Notes under the pieces: model-generated
Told to the model about the DNA's origin: nothing
What the model saw: only the letters and a program-made list of their open reading frames with translations
Database searches by the model: none
Shown here: positions 1-9,448 of the stretch, in pieces
How the letters are laid out: every line of letters begins with the position of its first letter
Numbering within the stretch: the stretch's first letter is position 1
Origin: Psococerastis gibbosa
Lineage: Eukaryota > Arthropoda > Insecta > Psocodea > Psocidae
DNA length: 64,000 bases
Reading direction: 5' to 3'
Assembly (NCBI GenBank): GCA_963971405.1
Contig: OZ020493.1
Span: forward strand, 434,001 to 498,000
Made by a program: the position numbers and the translations under genes

Positions 1-593
1 TCTGATAGACCTGCCCAATGAACTACGTAGAAATTTGCCAGCAACCCGGCCTTCAGCGATGAAGCCTTTTTGATTAGCTGTTTTCAAGTCTAACGAACTA
101 GGTTTGTCACTGAAAGATAGGCTATAATTAAGTAGCCTTTATTTATTGTTTCGAGAACGAGAGCCTAAAATATTTATGTACCTGTAACATGCAATTCAAT
201 TCAATTATACTCTTCATTTCCACATATTTCCAACATATATCCAACATATTTACCATATTACCATAAATAACGCGTTAAAACATATTCAAAGGTTGAATAA
301 TTGACAACTCGGTAATTATAAGTTAATATGTAACTAAAGCTGGTCCTGCTTTAAAGCGCCACGTGACCAACAATAAACAAAAGTGTCCTCACAAGTCACA
401 GCATCACGGCAACTGTGGAAAAAGTCAATATGGCTGGTTACATTGTTTGCCAGTATCAAAATCCGCACTATTGCGTTTGTATAATGATATGGGGGGGGGG
501 GGGTGCTCACCGCATAAATATCGGTTCCTTATATGATTTAAACGGATGTTGCAGTTTATAAGTTGTTGCTGTTTTATCTAACCGGTACGTTTG
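1..593. other. unassigned AT-rich sequence
   Basis: No coding frame, splice-flanked exon or recognisable repeat was found. A run of 13 G lies at 491-503; elsewhere in this window such runs sit inside MITEs, so this may be the remnant of one. Confidence 0.5.
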
Positions 594-1175
594 ACGGGCT
601 TGCTGTAGTCCTGCGGTTAAGACAACGCCCCGGTTAGGCTTAGATCGTGGTTTCGGATTCCGCCAAGCCCAGTTTTTCTATATCCTCTAACTTCAGTTAT
701 TACGGCGGGGTTTCCACCGACCGGCTAGGACTAAATACAAATACGGTGACGTGGTAACAGACATTCAAGACTTAGGCGGTGTTTCCACTGACCTCGCATT
801 GCCGAATGCAAGTGGCATTGACGGAAATGTTTGTTTTACTCTATGCCATAGTTAAAATTGATCAATGATCATAGAGTAAAATCACAAACAAACAAACTAA
901 AATTAAAAAATGGCGTCATGGGATATGTTAATTACAAACATTTTAATAGATTTCTATAAAAAGAAAAACAAACATTTCCGTCAATGTCATTTGCATTCTG
1001 CAATGCGAGGTGGGCGGGAACCCCGCCTAAGTCTTGAATGTCTGTTACCACGTCACTGTAGTTGAATTTAGTCCTAGCCGGTCGGTGGAAACCGCGCCTA
1101 AGTGGAGGTTACCTGTTCAACCAAGGTTAATTTAATGTAAGTTTTGTATACACCATATAATACTGCAATATAATG
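594..1175 (+). repeat. tRNA-derived SINE, interrupted
   Basis: The head (594-703) resembles a tRNA, with an A-box-like TAGTCCTGCGG and a degenerate B box near GGTTTCGGATTCC. It is followed by the family body TTTTTCTATATCCTCTAA. The SINE tail (GGTTACCTGTTCAACC and onward to about 1175) is displaced to 1106 onward because a foldback element (704-1098) interrupts it. The body and tail match the SINE at 15118-15302. Pol III promoter boxes are seen; the SINE call is inference from dispersed copies. Confidence 0.7.
704..1098. mobile_element. foldback MITE, copy 1 (nested in SINE)
   Basis: Long inverted arms of about 135 bp (704-836 and 960-1098) surround a short AT-rich spacer. The ends are GGCGGGGTTTCCACCGACC on the left and its near-perfect complement on the right. 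The arms contain an internal repeat of the end motif (near 777 and 1010). A second copy lies at 3699-4062 with the spacer in the opposite orientation. No reading frame is present, so it is non-autonomous. I could not fix a target duplication. Confidence 0.75.
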
Positions 1176-1913
1176 TGTTAAACCGGTACGGTACGTGCAT
1201 TTCATACGGATGGGCATGATTGAATACAGGTATATGATTTAAGAGATAATCGGACTGCGCGTTTGTGTAAAAGAAGTAAAATTTCAGAAGAAATACTCAT
1301 TGTAGCACTATCAAAAGTGTCACATCACTTTGAAAAAGTACTCCTTCACTTTTCAATACATGGGCGTATGTGACCGCGACTAGCACTGATTGGCCACAGC
1401 ATTCGTACTCCTGCAATACAATTTTGAGGGACTGCCTCCCACACCTTAACTGTCTGTTGTTTTGTACAGACCTAATTCAATAATTGCGGGCAATCGATGT
1501 TTGTGGCGGCCATACATAATTTATTAAAATTTAGAGTTCTTCTATAAGGAACGAAACATCAGTTGTGGTGAGAGAGGGGGCCCAATATATCTAAATCTCT
1601 AAAGTTAACAGTGATGCGTTATTGTAAAAGTCATGAAATTAACAGTTAAGGACTTCTTGTGATGCCCAACAAAGAAGAAGACTCGCACCACGATCTAAGC
1701 CTTACCGGGGATCGTGTTATCGGCGGTTCAGTTTTTTCTTGATTCTCTATCGTAGGATGTTATGTCCCGAGGAGGTCAACTTAAGTCACTTTAATGTTGA
1801 AAACTGCTGTTGTTAATTGTGAATCGATTTGTATTTGAATGCAGGGAGGGATAGGGGTGTAGGACAAAAGAGCATTTGAAAAATGTAAAAAGGGGCTAGT
1901 GTGCCTAGGGTGG
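1176..1913. other. unassigned sequence
   Basis: No gene or clear repeat boundary seen. The stretch is AT-rich with many stops in all frames. Confidence 0.5.
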
Positions 1914-1921
1914 ATCCAGCG

Positions 1922-2092
1922 CAAGGACGGATACAGGGGGGGGGGGTACCTGCCCCCCCCCCCAAATTTGGTAAATCTATTGTAAATTAAGTTATTACGC
2001 TCTAATTTAGTCGATCCTACATAAGTTTCTTTTTCCTATTTTGACCCTCAGCTACCCCCCCCCCCCCAAAAAATGGGCTGGATCCGTCCCTG
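1922..2092. mobile_element. hAT-type MITE (CAAGGACGGAT family)
   Basis: The ends are imperfect inverted repeats, CAAGGACGGATACAG on the left and CTGGATCCGTCCCTG on the right. It is flanked by an 8-bp near-duplication, ATCCAGCG (1914-1921) and ATCCAGTG (2093-2100). It has a poly-G/poly-C pair near its left end and a poly-C tract near the right. Eight-base target duplications with CA...TG ends are typical of hAT transposons. At 171 bp it is too short to code. A related copy lies at 5116-5268. Confidence 0.75.
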
Positions 2093-2199
2093 ATCCAGTG
2101 GGAAATGTATAGGGAGGGGATCAGTTTAAAAGGTAATTTGTTTGTTGAAAAGTTGAGTTTTATGCAATTACTTTTTTTTACTACCTTATGAATTTACTT

Positions 2200-2236
2200 A
2201 TTTAGGGGGGTGACCCCCTCCGTGGATCCGCCATTG
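2200..2236 (-). repeat. hAT MITE terminus fragment
   Basis: On the minus strand this reads CAATGGCGGATCCAC followed by a G-rich stretch. It is the same end sequence as the element at 6001-6449. No matching opposite end or target duplication was found, so it is a fragment. Confidence 0.45.
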
Positions 2237-2539
2237 TCGTGCGCTTCTATAGCTATCTGAGTGCGAGTTGGTCCATATCTGCTTAGATCTCTCTCGGCAT
2301 CTTTGGTCTTCTTCGTTCGATACCAATGTTTAAAATTGATTGATTTCAAATACCTTTCTGCTAATTAGAACTTCAACACTTACATTATTTTCATTTCCCA
2401 AGTTATCATGCCAAACAGTACCAGTACACTACCTTCAGAATACTACTTTTATTGTTATAAATAACTTGGATTGGTCAACTGCCCCTCCTCTGGCCCCAAA
2501 TGACATCCCAGCCCAAATCGTATATTTCAGGAGCTTGGA

Positions 2540-2770
2540 TACAAACGTGGCCAACTCCATTTTTTCACAAAATGAGGTTTTGATCCGACCTTGCAGAAAA
2601 TTTTAATGTCCACCTGTACGGTGGAAAATAAAGTGACAAAAGCAGCCAGTCAGCCAGATTGCGCACAGAAACGCTGAGAAGTCTAGGGTTAGCTATCAAC
2701 TTAATGCAATTTTCATCAGAAAATCCGCTCTCCTGAAAAATTCTACAACTTGGAGTTGGCCATGTTTGTA
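2540..2770. repeat. short inverted repeat pair
   Basis: A 20-bp arm at 2540-2559 is repeated in inverted orientation at 2751-2770 with one mismatch. The intervening ~190 bp does not fold obviously. It may be a decayed MITE; no target duplication was seen. Confidence 0.45.
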
Positions 2771-3298
2771 AACAGCCTCCTCATTTATATTGAGTTGTAA
2801 CAATAATCCTCTTACTCACAGGTAGACTTCGTCACCTCCAGGTAGGCTACTACAGGTAGGCATTGCTGGTCCTACTAATATATATCTCGTGTATTTCTAC
2901 ATCTTCTTAAGAAACACAAATTTACCTGTGTGGTTTCTACCTGCCACCTGCTACCATGGTTTTTCTTATACAACAATATATTTTCTTACTTTTCAATTTC
3001 TGTCATTGTGCTTATCCTTTAAAATTAATGATGGTGGTCATTTATTGATATTGTGTTCTTCCATGAGAGCGTGTGGTCGATCGCCGGGCATGGTTAAAGA
3101 ATAAAGAGATGTCATATATTAGGGAAATAAAGAGATATCATATATCATATATATCAGAAGAAAAAATTCTTTTGTTTGACATTTTCTTAAGAATTAATGG
3201 CCTCAAGTATACTGCCTTTAGTTTGGCATTATTCCTCATTCCATCGGTTAATTTTCATAATTTTCATCTGAAGGTGGCACAAATTGAAAACACCCATA
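2771..3298. other. unassigned AT-rich sequence
   Basis: Open frames here (for example 2889-3104 and 3073-3507) have no recognisable motifs and run into repeat sequence; I regard them as chance. Nothing else seen. Confidence 0.5.
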
Positions 3299-4200
3299 TT
3301 CTTCTGATTTATAATTTTAACAGTTTCGTTCTCAGCCATTGCAAGACCCATTATAGACTCTGGCCTCTGTTTTGCAGCTTCGTTCCAAAGAAAAACCTTG
3401 TTTGGCCCATTTATACTCCCTATAAATCTCGGGTATTACCGAGAAACATCCCTATGAGTCAGAACCCGCAACTAAAATCTTCGGGTTCATTAATGTTTAT
3501 AGCCTGAGCTGTTGAAATTTCGTCACGGTTCGGGCCCTGCAGGCAAATGGCGCCGGCGCACCCCAGACCAGCTTTTATGGCTTTCTCAATGATGCCCTGA
3601 ACAACAACTGTATTATAACCTCACGTTCTAGCAGGTAATTAGGGGTACACAAACGACGCTTGGTCTTTTTCATTGAGCCAAACCCTTAGGCCCCCATTCC
3701 ACCGACCGGCTAGGGCTATTTACAAAAACGGTGACGTGGTAGCAGACATTCAAGACTTAGGTGGCGTCTCCACCGACCTCGCATTGCAGAATGCAAATGA
3801 CATTGACGGAAATTAGAATTTTTCTTTTTATAGAGATCTATTAAAATGATTGTACTTAACATATCCCATGACGCCATTTTTTAATTTTAGTTTGTTTGTT
3901 TGTGATTTTACTGTATAATCATTGATCAATTTTAACTATGGCATAGAGGAAAATATACATTTCCGTCAATTCTGCAATGCGAGGTCGGTGGAAACCCCAC
4001 CTATGTCTTGAATGTCTGCTACCACGTCACCGTTTTTGTAAATAGCCCTAGCCGGTCGGTGGAGTGAGAGTGTCTGAGTATGCTTCTAGCTGTTGTAGGT
4101 TGGCATCGAAGACGTGCTTTAGTTTCTTGATGGTCAAAAATCACACAGAAACAATATCAATACTGCCCGAAAAAGCAATGGTGTCGTTGACACTACCCAT
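3299..4200 (+). repeat. dispersed repeat R, copy 1
   Basis: This shares long colinear similarity with 5056-5760: TTCTCAGCCATTGCAAGACC at the start, then matching blocks through CACGTTC near 3625, then a second half beginning near 4082. Copy 1 is interrupted by the foldback element at 3699-4062. Related pieces of the second half occur at 10525-10610, 12310-12455 and 37220-37385. It has no coding capacity, and its class is unknown. Confidence 0.6.
3699..4062. mobile_element. foldback MITE, copy 2
   Basis: The ends are CCACCGACCGGCTAGG and its complement CCTAGCCGGTCGGTGG. The arms again include internal copies of the end motif. It matches the element at 704-1098, with the central spacer inverted relative to it, as expected for a nearly palindromic element moving in either orientation. 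It interrupts repeat R. No reading frame. Confidence 0.75.
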
Positions 4201-4204
4201 AAAT

Positions 4205-4385
4205 AGCCGAAATGAGAGGATATAGAAAAAAACTGGACTTGGCGAGATTTGAACCCACGATATACGCGATACACGATATGCGTAGATCGTGGGTTCGAAA
4301 CCCGCCAAGTCAAATTTTTTCTATATCCTATAATATCAACCAAAAATTTAATTTAATGTCAGTGTTATGCCATATAATACTGTAA
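4205..4385. repeat. SINE with inverted tRNA-like heads
   Basis: The left arm reads SINE body then head in reverse (GAGGATATAGAAAAAAACTGG, then a reverse-complement B box TTTGAACCC). The right arm reads the head forward (GATCGTGGGTTCGAAACC) and then the body TTTTTTCTATATCCTATAA and the tail with the ATAATACTGTAATG end. The two heads face each other and form a palindrome around 4243-4320. A similar head-to-head arrangement occurs at 15008-15302. Confidence 0.65.
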
Positions 4386-4523
4386 TGAATTTATGAAATT
4401 GTCTCCTTTGTAACTTAATTGGTAATATTTCGAACGCATTATAATAAAAGTAACTGCACAAAATATTACGAAAATATAATAATATAATATTTTATTCAGT
4501 TACTTTTATTAACTTAACTTAAT

Positions 4524-4774
4524 GAGGCGCGATCAGCCCAGGGGGACTTTTGGCCGCTCTGAAAACTTCCCTCCATCTTTGTCAATCCTCAGCAGCCGCT
4601 GTCCAAGCTGCTGCCTCGACGCCAACTCGAACTGGAACTGGTCCGCCCATCTTCGCCTAGGTCTTTCCCTTGGTCTTCTTCCGAGGGGGATTGCTTCCCA
4701 CGCGGCCTTTGGGGGTCGGTAGTCCGCCATCCGGTGCATTTCATTATATTCTGCAGTGAATTGCCTTTATGCAA
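4524..4774 (-). pseudogene. non-LTR retrotransposon C-terminal fragment
   Basis: The minus-strand frame from 4739 reads the signature of the end of many endonuclease-reverse transcriptase proteins. There is an MHRM.DYRPPK block, then GRRPRERPRRRWADQF. A second frame downstream continues the family pattern (AAAWTAAAED, stop, QRWREVFRAAK, PPGL) up to a stop near 4522. The switch of frame and the internal TGA show it is dead. Only the extreme C-terminus remains, with no reverse transcriptase catalytic motif. The clade is not resolved. The family call rests on motif recognition, not a search. Confidence 0.55.
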
Positions 4775-5055
4775 TAAAGTTAGCTAACAGACATGGGCAG
4801 GGGATACAATTTGTCTTAGAAGAATGATAGGTAGCGTGCGCTTCCACGGATGTTCTTATAGGTGTATTTATATAAAGTTTTTCTAAAAGCTCTGGTGAAT
4901 CAACGTGCATGAAACATTGATTCATTGACTACATTATTATATTACTATATGTTCCTCATCTGAATTTCTGAGATGAGGATTTTTTATAGTGAAAGTCAAA
5001 ATAATTTCCAGGCATGTGGTGTTCATCTACATTTACTAAACCGTCTGTTTCAATG

Positions 5056-5760
5056 TCTTCTGCTATAAATTTTAAATTTCTTCGTTCTCAGCCATTGCAA
5101 GACCCACTATAGACTCAAGGAAGTTGTGGGTCAAAATAGGAAAAACATATATTGGATCGATTAAATCAGAGCGTAATAAATTAATGTACAATAGATTTAC
5201 CAAAAAAAATTTGGGGGCAGGCTGCCCCTCCCCCCCCCCCCCCACCCGACCCCCTGTATCCGTCCTTGTATAGACTCAGGCCTCGGTTTTACATCTCCGC
5301 TGCAGCTGCTCCCTTGTGATAAACCTTGCTTGGCCCATTTACACTCCCTGGCCTAAGAAGGTAAGGTATTACGTCATCAGTATGAGTCAGAGCCCGTTGT
5401 TCATATCTTCGTTAGATTAATGTTTGTAGCCTGAGCTCTGCAAATGCTGTCACGGTTCGTGTCCTTCATGCAGGCAAACCGGCTCCAAGCCAGTTTTTAT
5501 GACTTTCTCAATGATAACCTAAACAGAAGCAGCTGTATTTTAACCTCACGTTCCAGCTGTAAATAAGTGGCACACGTGGGGATGACTCATACCCGAACAT
5601 GGTTTACGCCTATTACATTGTGTCAATGGTGAAAATTATCTGAGTTTGTCCGTTATCGCCTATAGCTGTTATAGGTTGGCACCAAGGACGAGAATCTGTT
5701 TCCTAATGGTCAAAACCCTCCCCTCGGTATGGCCTAGAGTCAGTGTCACATCTATATTTC
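5056..5760 (+). repeat. dispersed repeat R, copy 2
   Basis: Second colinear copy of the repeat at 3299-4200. This copy lacks the foldback insertion but carries a hAT MITE at 5116-5268. The first copy has the uninterrupted version of that site (GACCCATTATAGACTCTGG near 3350). No coding frame. Confidence 0.6.
5116..5268. mobile_element. hAT-type MITE, exact 8-bp duplication
   Basis: The element starts CAAGGA and ends with TATCCGTCCTTG. It is flanked by a perfect 8-bp duplication TATAGACT (5108-5115 and 5269-5276). The paralogous repeat near 3350 shows the empty site with a single TATAGACT, which fixes the boundaries. It has a poly-C tract near its right end. Same family as 1922-2092. Confidence 0.85.
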
Positions 5761-5992
5761 CAAATTTAAATTAAATCATTTTTATGGGCTGGAATAAGTT
5801 ATATCCTCAAATCCTACTGAAGTCATTTGAATTATACGCTTAATTGCATAATTAAAGTTGCCACATCCACGTAGGTACCCTATGGAACTCATACATACAA
5901 AGAGTTTAATGTTCCTATCTTTCTTACTCATCCATACCAGCTACCTCACTGCTGATGGCGACTTTGTTAGTTCACTAGTTCACTACAATGGC
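5761..5992. other. unassigned sequence
   Basis: No feature recognised before the target duplication of the next MITE. Confidence 0.4.
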
Positions 5993-6000
5993 ATCATGGC

Positions 6001-6449
6001 CAATGGCGGATCCACTGGGGTGGGGGGGGGGGGGGGTAGGGTGCTCATGACCCCAGAGGCGGTACCAGACCTCACAAAAGGGGGAGGCACTTGTCAGTGG
6101 CGTAACGATAGGTTTTCGGAGGCGTATAATTTTTGAAAAATAGGGCTGAAATAGTGAGGTTTTGCGCATTTTGAGTGCAGAACACTTAGATTTTAGAGGC
6201 AAAGAATATAACTGCTGTCCAAAGGTGGGGGGGGGGGCAATTGCCCGCAGTGCCGGTCGCTGCGTCCGCCTCTGCATGACCTCCCTAAATGAGTAAATTC
6301 ATATGAAACTAAAAAAAAGTTTTTTTTTTTTTAATTGAATAAAACTCAAATTTTCAACAACAAAAACACCATTTAAACTTGCATACAATTTGTGACCCCC
6401 CCCCCCCCCCCCCTGCCTCTTCCTAAATTTTCCATTGTATCCCCTCTTG
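6001..6449. mobile_element. hAT-type MITE (CAATGGCGGATCC family)
   Basis: A perfect 8-bp target duplication ATCATGGC (5993-6000 and 6450-6457) flanks an element that starts CAATGGCGGATCCAC and ends CCCTCTTG. The terminal inverted repeats are imperfect. It carries three poly-G or poly-C tracts. An inner block starting CAGTGGCGTAACG near 6096 and ending GCGTCCGCCTCTG near 6275 looks like a second, nested hAT end pair, but I found no duplication for it. No coding potential. Confidence 0.7.
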
Positions 6450-6816
6450 ATCATGGCATCGTCTTTTGCATTTTATTTACACTCAATCCGCCTTGAAAGT
6501 CAATTATGAACGTGATCCTAAGTTTTTAGCTTGCAAAATTTTTAATACCTTGCTAATTAATCTTAAAACTATAGGGAGTCCAAAAGAGAATATTATAATT
6601 TATTAAAAGGCTACACGCGATGATGCAACTTTACAAATCGTACTGTTCTGACTTAGACCTAAGTAACTGTTTACTGTCTTATACGGTTATACCTACTTGT
6701 ATTTTTAAGCTTTTTATTTTGTTTCGTTTTTGGTTTTGTGCTCCATCTTTGCATATCTTATTCAATGATTGTTGATCGCAAGAGATATATATATGCCTAG
6801 GCTACAATAATTTGCT
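6450..6816. other. unassigned AT-rich sequence
   Basis: Nothing recognised apart from the right copy of the preceding target duplication at its start. Confidence 0.45.
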
Positions 6817-6824
6817 ATCGCTTC

Positions 6825-7129
6825 CAGAGGCGTAAAGTGTTTGAATGATGGCGGGGGCAAAACTAAGTAGACCTTATGACGTCATCAAGCAGGATAAGGA
6901 AAAATTGAAAATATAAGAGGAAAATAGTAGGGTTTTACGCATTTTAATAGTATTAAAGCATAGCTGTAGGTTTTAAACAGCTAAAAAAATAATGCCTACA
7001 TTTATATTGCTGCAAAGGGGACCATGAAGTATGAACCACTTCTTACAATGCTCGGGGCAAAGCCCCCCCCCCCCCAAAAGGAGCTAGGGGGTAAGTTGGA
7101 CCGTGCCCCACCCTAACTTTACGCCCCCG
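6825..7129. mobile_element. hAT-N1 MITE, copy 1
   Basis: Starts CAGAGGCGTAAAG and ends AACTTTACGCCCCCG, imperfect inverted repeats of the CAGRGGCGTAAAGTT type. A perfect 8-bp duplication ATCGCTTC flanks it (6817-6824 and 7130-7137). The internal sequence (GATGGCGGGGGCAAAAC, GACGTCATCA, poly-C tract) is shared with 53860-54146 and 62830-63141. It has no transposase frame, so mobilisation would need an autonomous hAT partner elsewhere. Confidence 0.85.
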
Positions 7130-7265
7130 ATCGCTTCGGCAAATTTGTGTTGAGGAAATGGCCATTACAAGGTATTTTATTCACAGTAGCCAGTAATCGT
7201 CAGTTCCACAGTAAACATTTGCCACCAACGGCTCCACAACTATGCTGGCATCAGAAAGTGAATCA

Positions 7266-7373
7266 GAGAGACATTTCGTAAAAACATTTTTGCGTTCCTG
7301 GGGCCTCAACTGTGAAAACCCGTTGACATCTCGAAATCTAAAATTTTGAACATCTCAAACCTTTCCTTTTACA
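7266..7373 (-). repeat. family B fragment
   Basis: Contains the diagnostic family B block, reversed: ACATTTCGTAAAAAC, then CTTGG-like, then CCGTTGACATCTCG and AAATTTTGAACATC. It corresponds to the 5' region of B after its terminal hairpin. Truncated at both ends. Confidence 0.5.
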
Positions 7374-7387
7374 ACCGAATCAAGGCA

Positions 7388-7620
7388 AGGCCTATAGCCA
7401 GGATTTTTTTCGGGGGGGGGGGGGGTTCGGGTATATGTGGACATTGATCCTATCTAGTGTAATTTTATATTATTCATTTCTCAGGGGCGTTATGTTAGGG
7501 GGGGGGGGGGGTTCGCCCTACTAGTTTGCTGTTATATTTTCAATTTTTCCTTATCCTGCCTGATGACGTCATAAGGTCTACTTAGTTTTGCACTTTTGCC
7601 CCCGCCATCATTCTAAGTTC
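7388..7620. repeat. two truncated hAT MITE ends
   Basis: 7388 onward reads CAAGGCCTATAGCCAGGATT followed by a poly-G tract, a hAT-like terminus. At 7482 a hAT-N1 terminus begins (CAGGGGCGTTATG), with internal hAT-N1 sequence (TGATGACGTCATAAGG, GCCCCCGCCATCATTCT) up to about 7618. It lacks the right terminus and a target duplication, so it is a broken copy. Confidence 0.5.
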
Positions 7621-7693
7621 TAGTGTATTCTTTAGAAGTTATGTTGTTACTTCCATATGAAAAATATTAAAAGTCAATTATAGCTGATGTATT

Positions 7694-8047
7694 CAGTGGC
7701 GGACTTAGCTTTGGTGCGGACAGATCAGATTGTGCGGACTTAATAATATTGTTAAAATTACGAAAGTTTAGATTGTTCAAAAATTGTCATATTGCCTTTA
7801 GTCTAAAGAGAGGCATCCGGAGGAGTGGGGGACTCCCGAAGGTTAACGTTTCAGAAAAAGGCGCGATATTGAGGGGTTACATGCATTCTAAGCATTAAAG
7901 CTATGAATTTTACAGAATTCATGTGTCGGTACTGAATACTGAATTTATTTAACTATAGCTTTCTTTTTTTCATTTTGGGGGGAGGGGGGCTGACCCCAGT
8001 ACCCCCCCCCCCCCCCATCCCTTCCTCCCTCCGTAACTTCGGCCATG
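7694..8047. mobile_element. candidate hAT-type element
   Basis: Begins CAGTGGCGGACTTAGC and ends with a sequence whose complement is CATGGCCGAAGTTACGG; the ends are weakly inverted. Poly-G and poly-C tracts lie near the right end. No convincing 8-bp duplication, so the call is tentative. Confidence 0.35.
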
Positions 8048-8185
8048 TAACGTATAAATAATAAAGCAAAAAATGTATATCTTGCAACCATTGATCGTAA
8101 AATTGTAATATTTGTTATATTGTTGTATTGATTTGAATTGGATATTGTATGAAGGAAGGAAATAAATTATTTATTGACTTATTAT

Positions 8186-9037
8186 TGCTTTCCAACTTAT
8201 ACGTAGTATAAGGAAAGCTTTGTGACGGTCGAAATTTTCGATTCCGAGATTTCAACGGATTTACACGTTTTAAGGTCCTAGGAACCCAAAAAAGTGGTTT
8301 TTACGAAATGTCTGTCTGTCTGTGTCTGTCTGTGCGTCGATTTCCGGACAAACTACAAGGTCGATTTTGATGAAATTCGGCATGTAGGTTCACAAAAATC
8401 ATACCTCGGGACTATTTATTTTTATTTTTGGCAAACTTAATTTGGGGGGGTTTTATTCTCAAAAAAACGTCTAAAAAAATTATTTCTCAAAAACGGCTAC
8501 AACGATATCTTTTAAATTCACATATATTGTAGTCGTTATTAATGTTAACGAAATGCGGGGGATCACTTGCCCCTTGATAGGTTGTTTCTGGGGGTAAAAA
8601 AAATAAAAATAACTAAATTTTAATGAAAAATAACTGAAAAATAATTTTTCTGCGAAACCTTTCTATCGGTGATTTCTACCTTCAGGTATGTTTTAGGTGT
8701 TAAATTGAGTAACGAAACCGGACAGGTTGCTTTCCCAGAAAATTATTTGGTTTTGTAAAAAAAAAAATGTTTTTTTGAAAAAATGATGGAAAATTCACGC
8801 TCAAATGCATTGCGTGCCCTGCCAGTATTGCTGTGTGGTAATGTGTTGGTCTGACCTATCTAGAATTTACCTCACCTCCAGTGACGTCAGGTGGACAACC
8901 TCTCCCCCCCCCCCCCCCCCACGAGATTTCGGAAATTTAACCATAGGAAAATTATTTACCATGAAATTACTCATTTTCTCTATTTACTAATTTTGATAAA
9001 TTGGAAAGCATGTTCGAGTACACTCGGACCGGTTCTT
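8186..9037 (+). mobile_element. family B element, copy 1 (unclassified)
   Basis: Non-coding ~850-bp element. The 5' end is TGCTTTCCAACTTATACG followed by GTATAAGGAAAGC, so the first ~32 bases form a hairpin. The 3' end repeats the complement (AAATTGGAAAGCA) and then carries a second small palindrome (CGAGTACACTCG) followed by GACCGGTTCTT. Inside are CTGT-rich microsatellite sequence and a poly-C tract with a TGACGTCA-like box. Near-full copies lie at 13967-14789, 34611-35439, 35524-36243 and 49171-50004. Short frames inside are not conserved as genes. Its superfamily is not recognised. Confidence 0.7.
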
Positions 9038-9281
9038 TTATAGATTAACAATTATTTATATACTGATTTTGACGATTTTACTTTATACATTCTTGTCGAT
9101 TACTTGTTTATTACTTGATTGTATAACTTAATAGAAATATATGTTTTTTATTAAATACATATAACAGAAATATGTTTTTTTTTATTTATACTCTTAAGAA
9201 AATGCATTGTGTACGTATTATCAAAGTATAGATGCTTCAGGACATTTTCAAAGGGCGATGAAATGACATTGTGGCATTCTA

Positions 9282-9448
9282 TGATATATAATACTGACGT
9301 CATTGAACTAACTTAGGTTGAAGAGGCAACCTCCTCGTTATAACCGAAATTGAGGATCTAGAAAAATCTGAACTTAGCGGGATTCGAACCCACGATCCAT
9401 ACCTTGCCGGGGCATCGTCATGACCGCTAGACCACACACAAGCCCGCC
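9282..9448 (-). repeat. tRNA-derived SINE
   Basis: On the minus strand the head carries an A box (TGGTCTAGCGG, complement of 9424-9434) and a B box (GGGTTCGAATCCC, near 9379-9392). It is followed by the TTTTTCTAGATCCTC body and the tail GAGGTTGCCTCTTCAACC. This is the best-preserved promoter pair of the family in the window. It could be transcribed by Pol III. It is not a tRNA gene, because the acceptor stem does not close and the body continues as SINE. Confidence 0.75.

Noticed and set aside
5858..6277. Frames on both strands across 5858-6277
   Set aside because: They overlap a MITE with a target duplication; proline and glycine stretches come from poly-G and poly-C runs.
9379..9448. tRNA gene on the minus strand
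   Set aside because: A and B boxes are good, but the acceptor arm does not close and the sequence continues into the SINE body shared with other copies.
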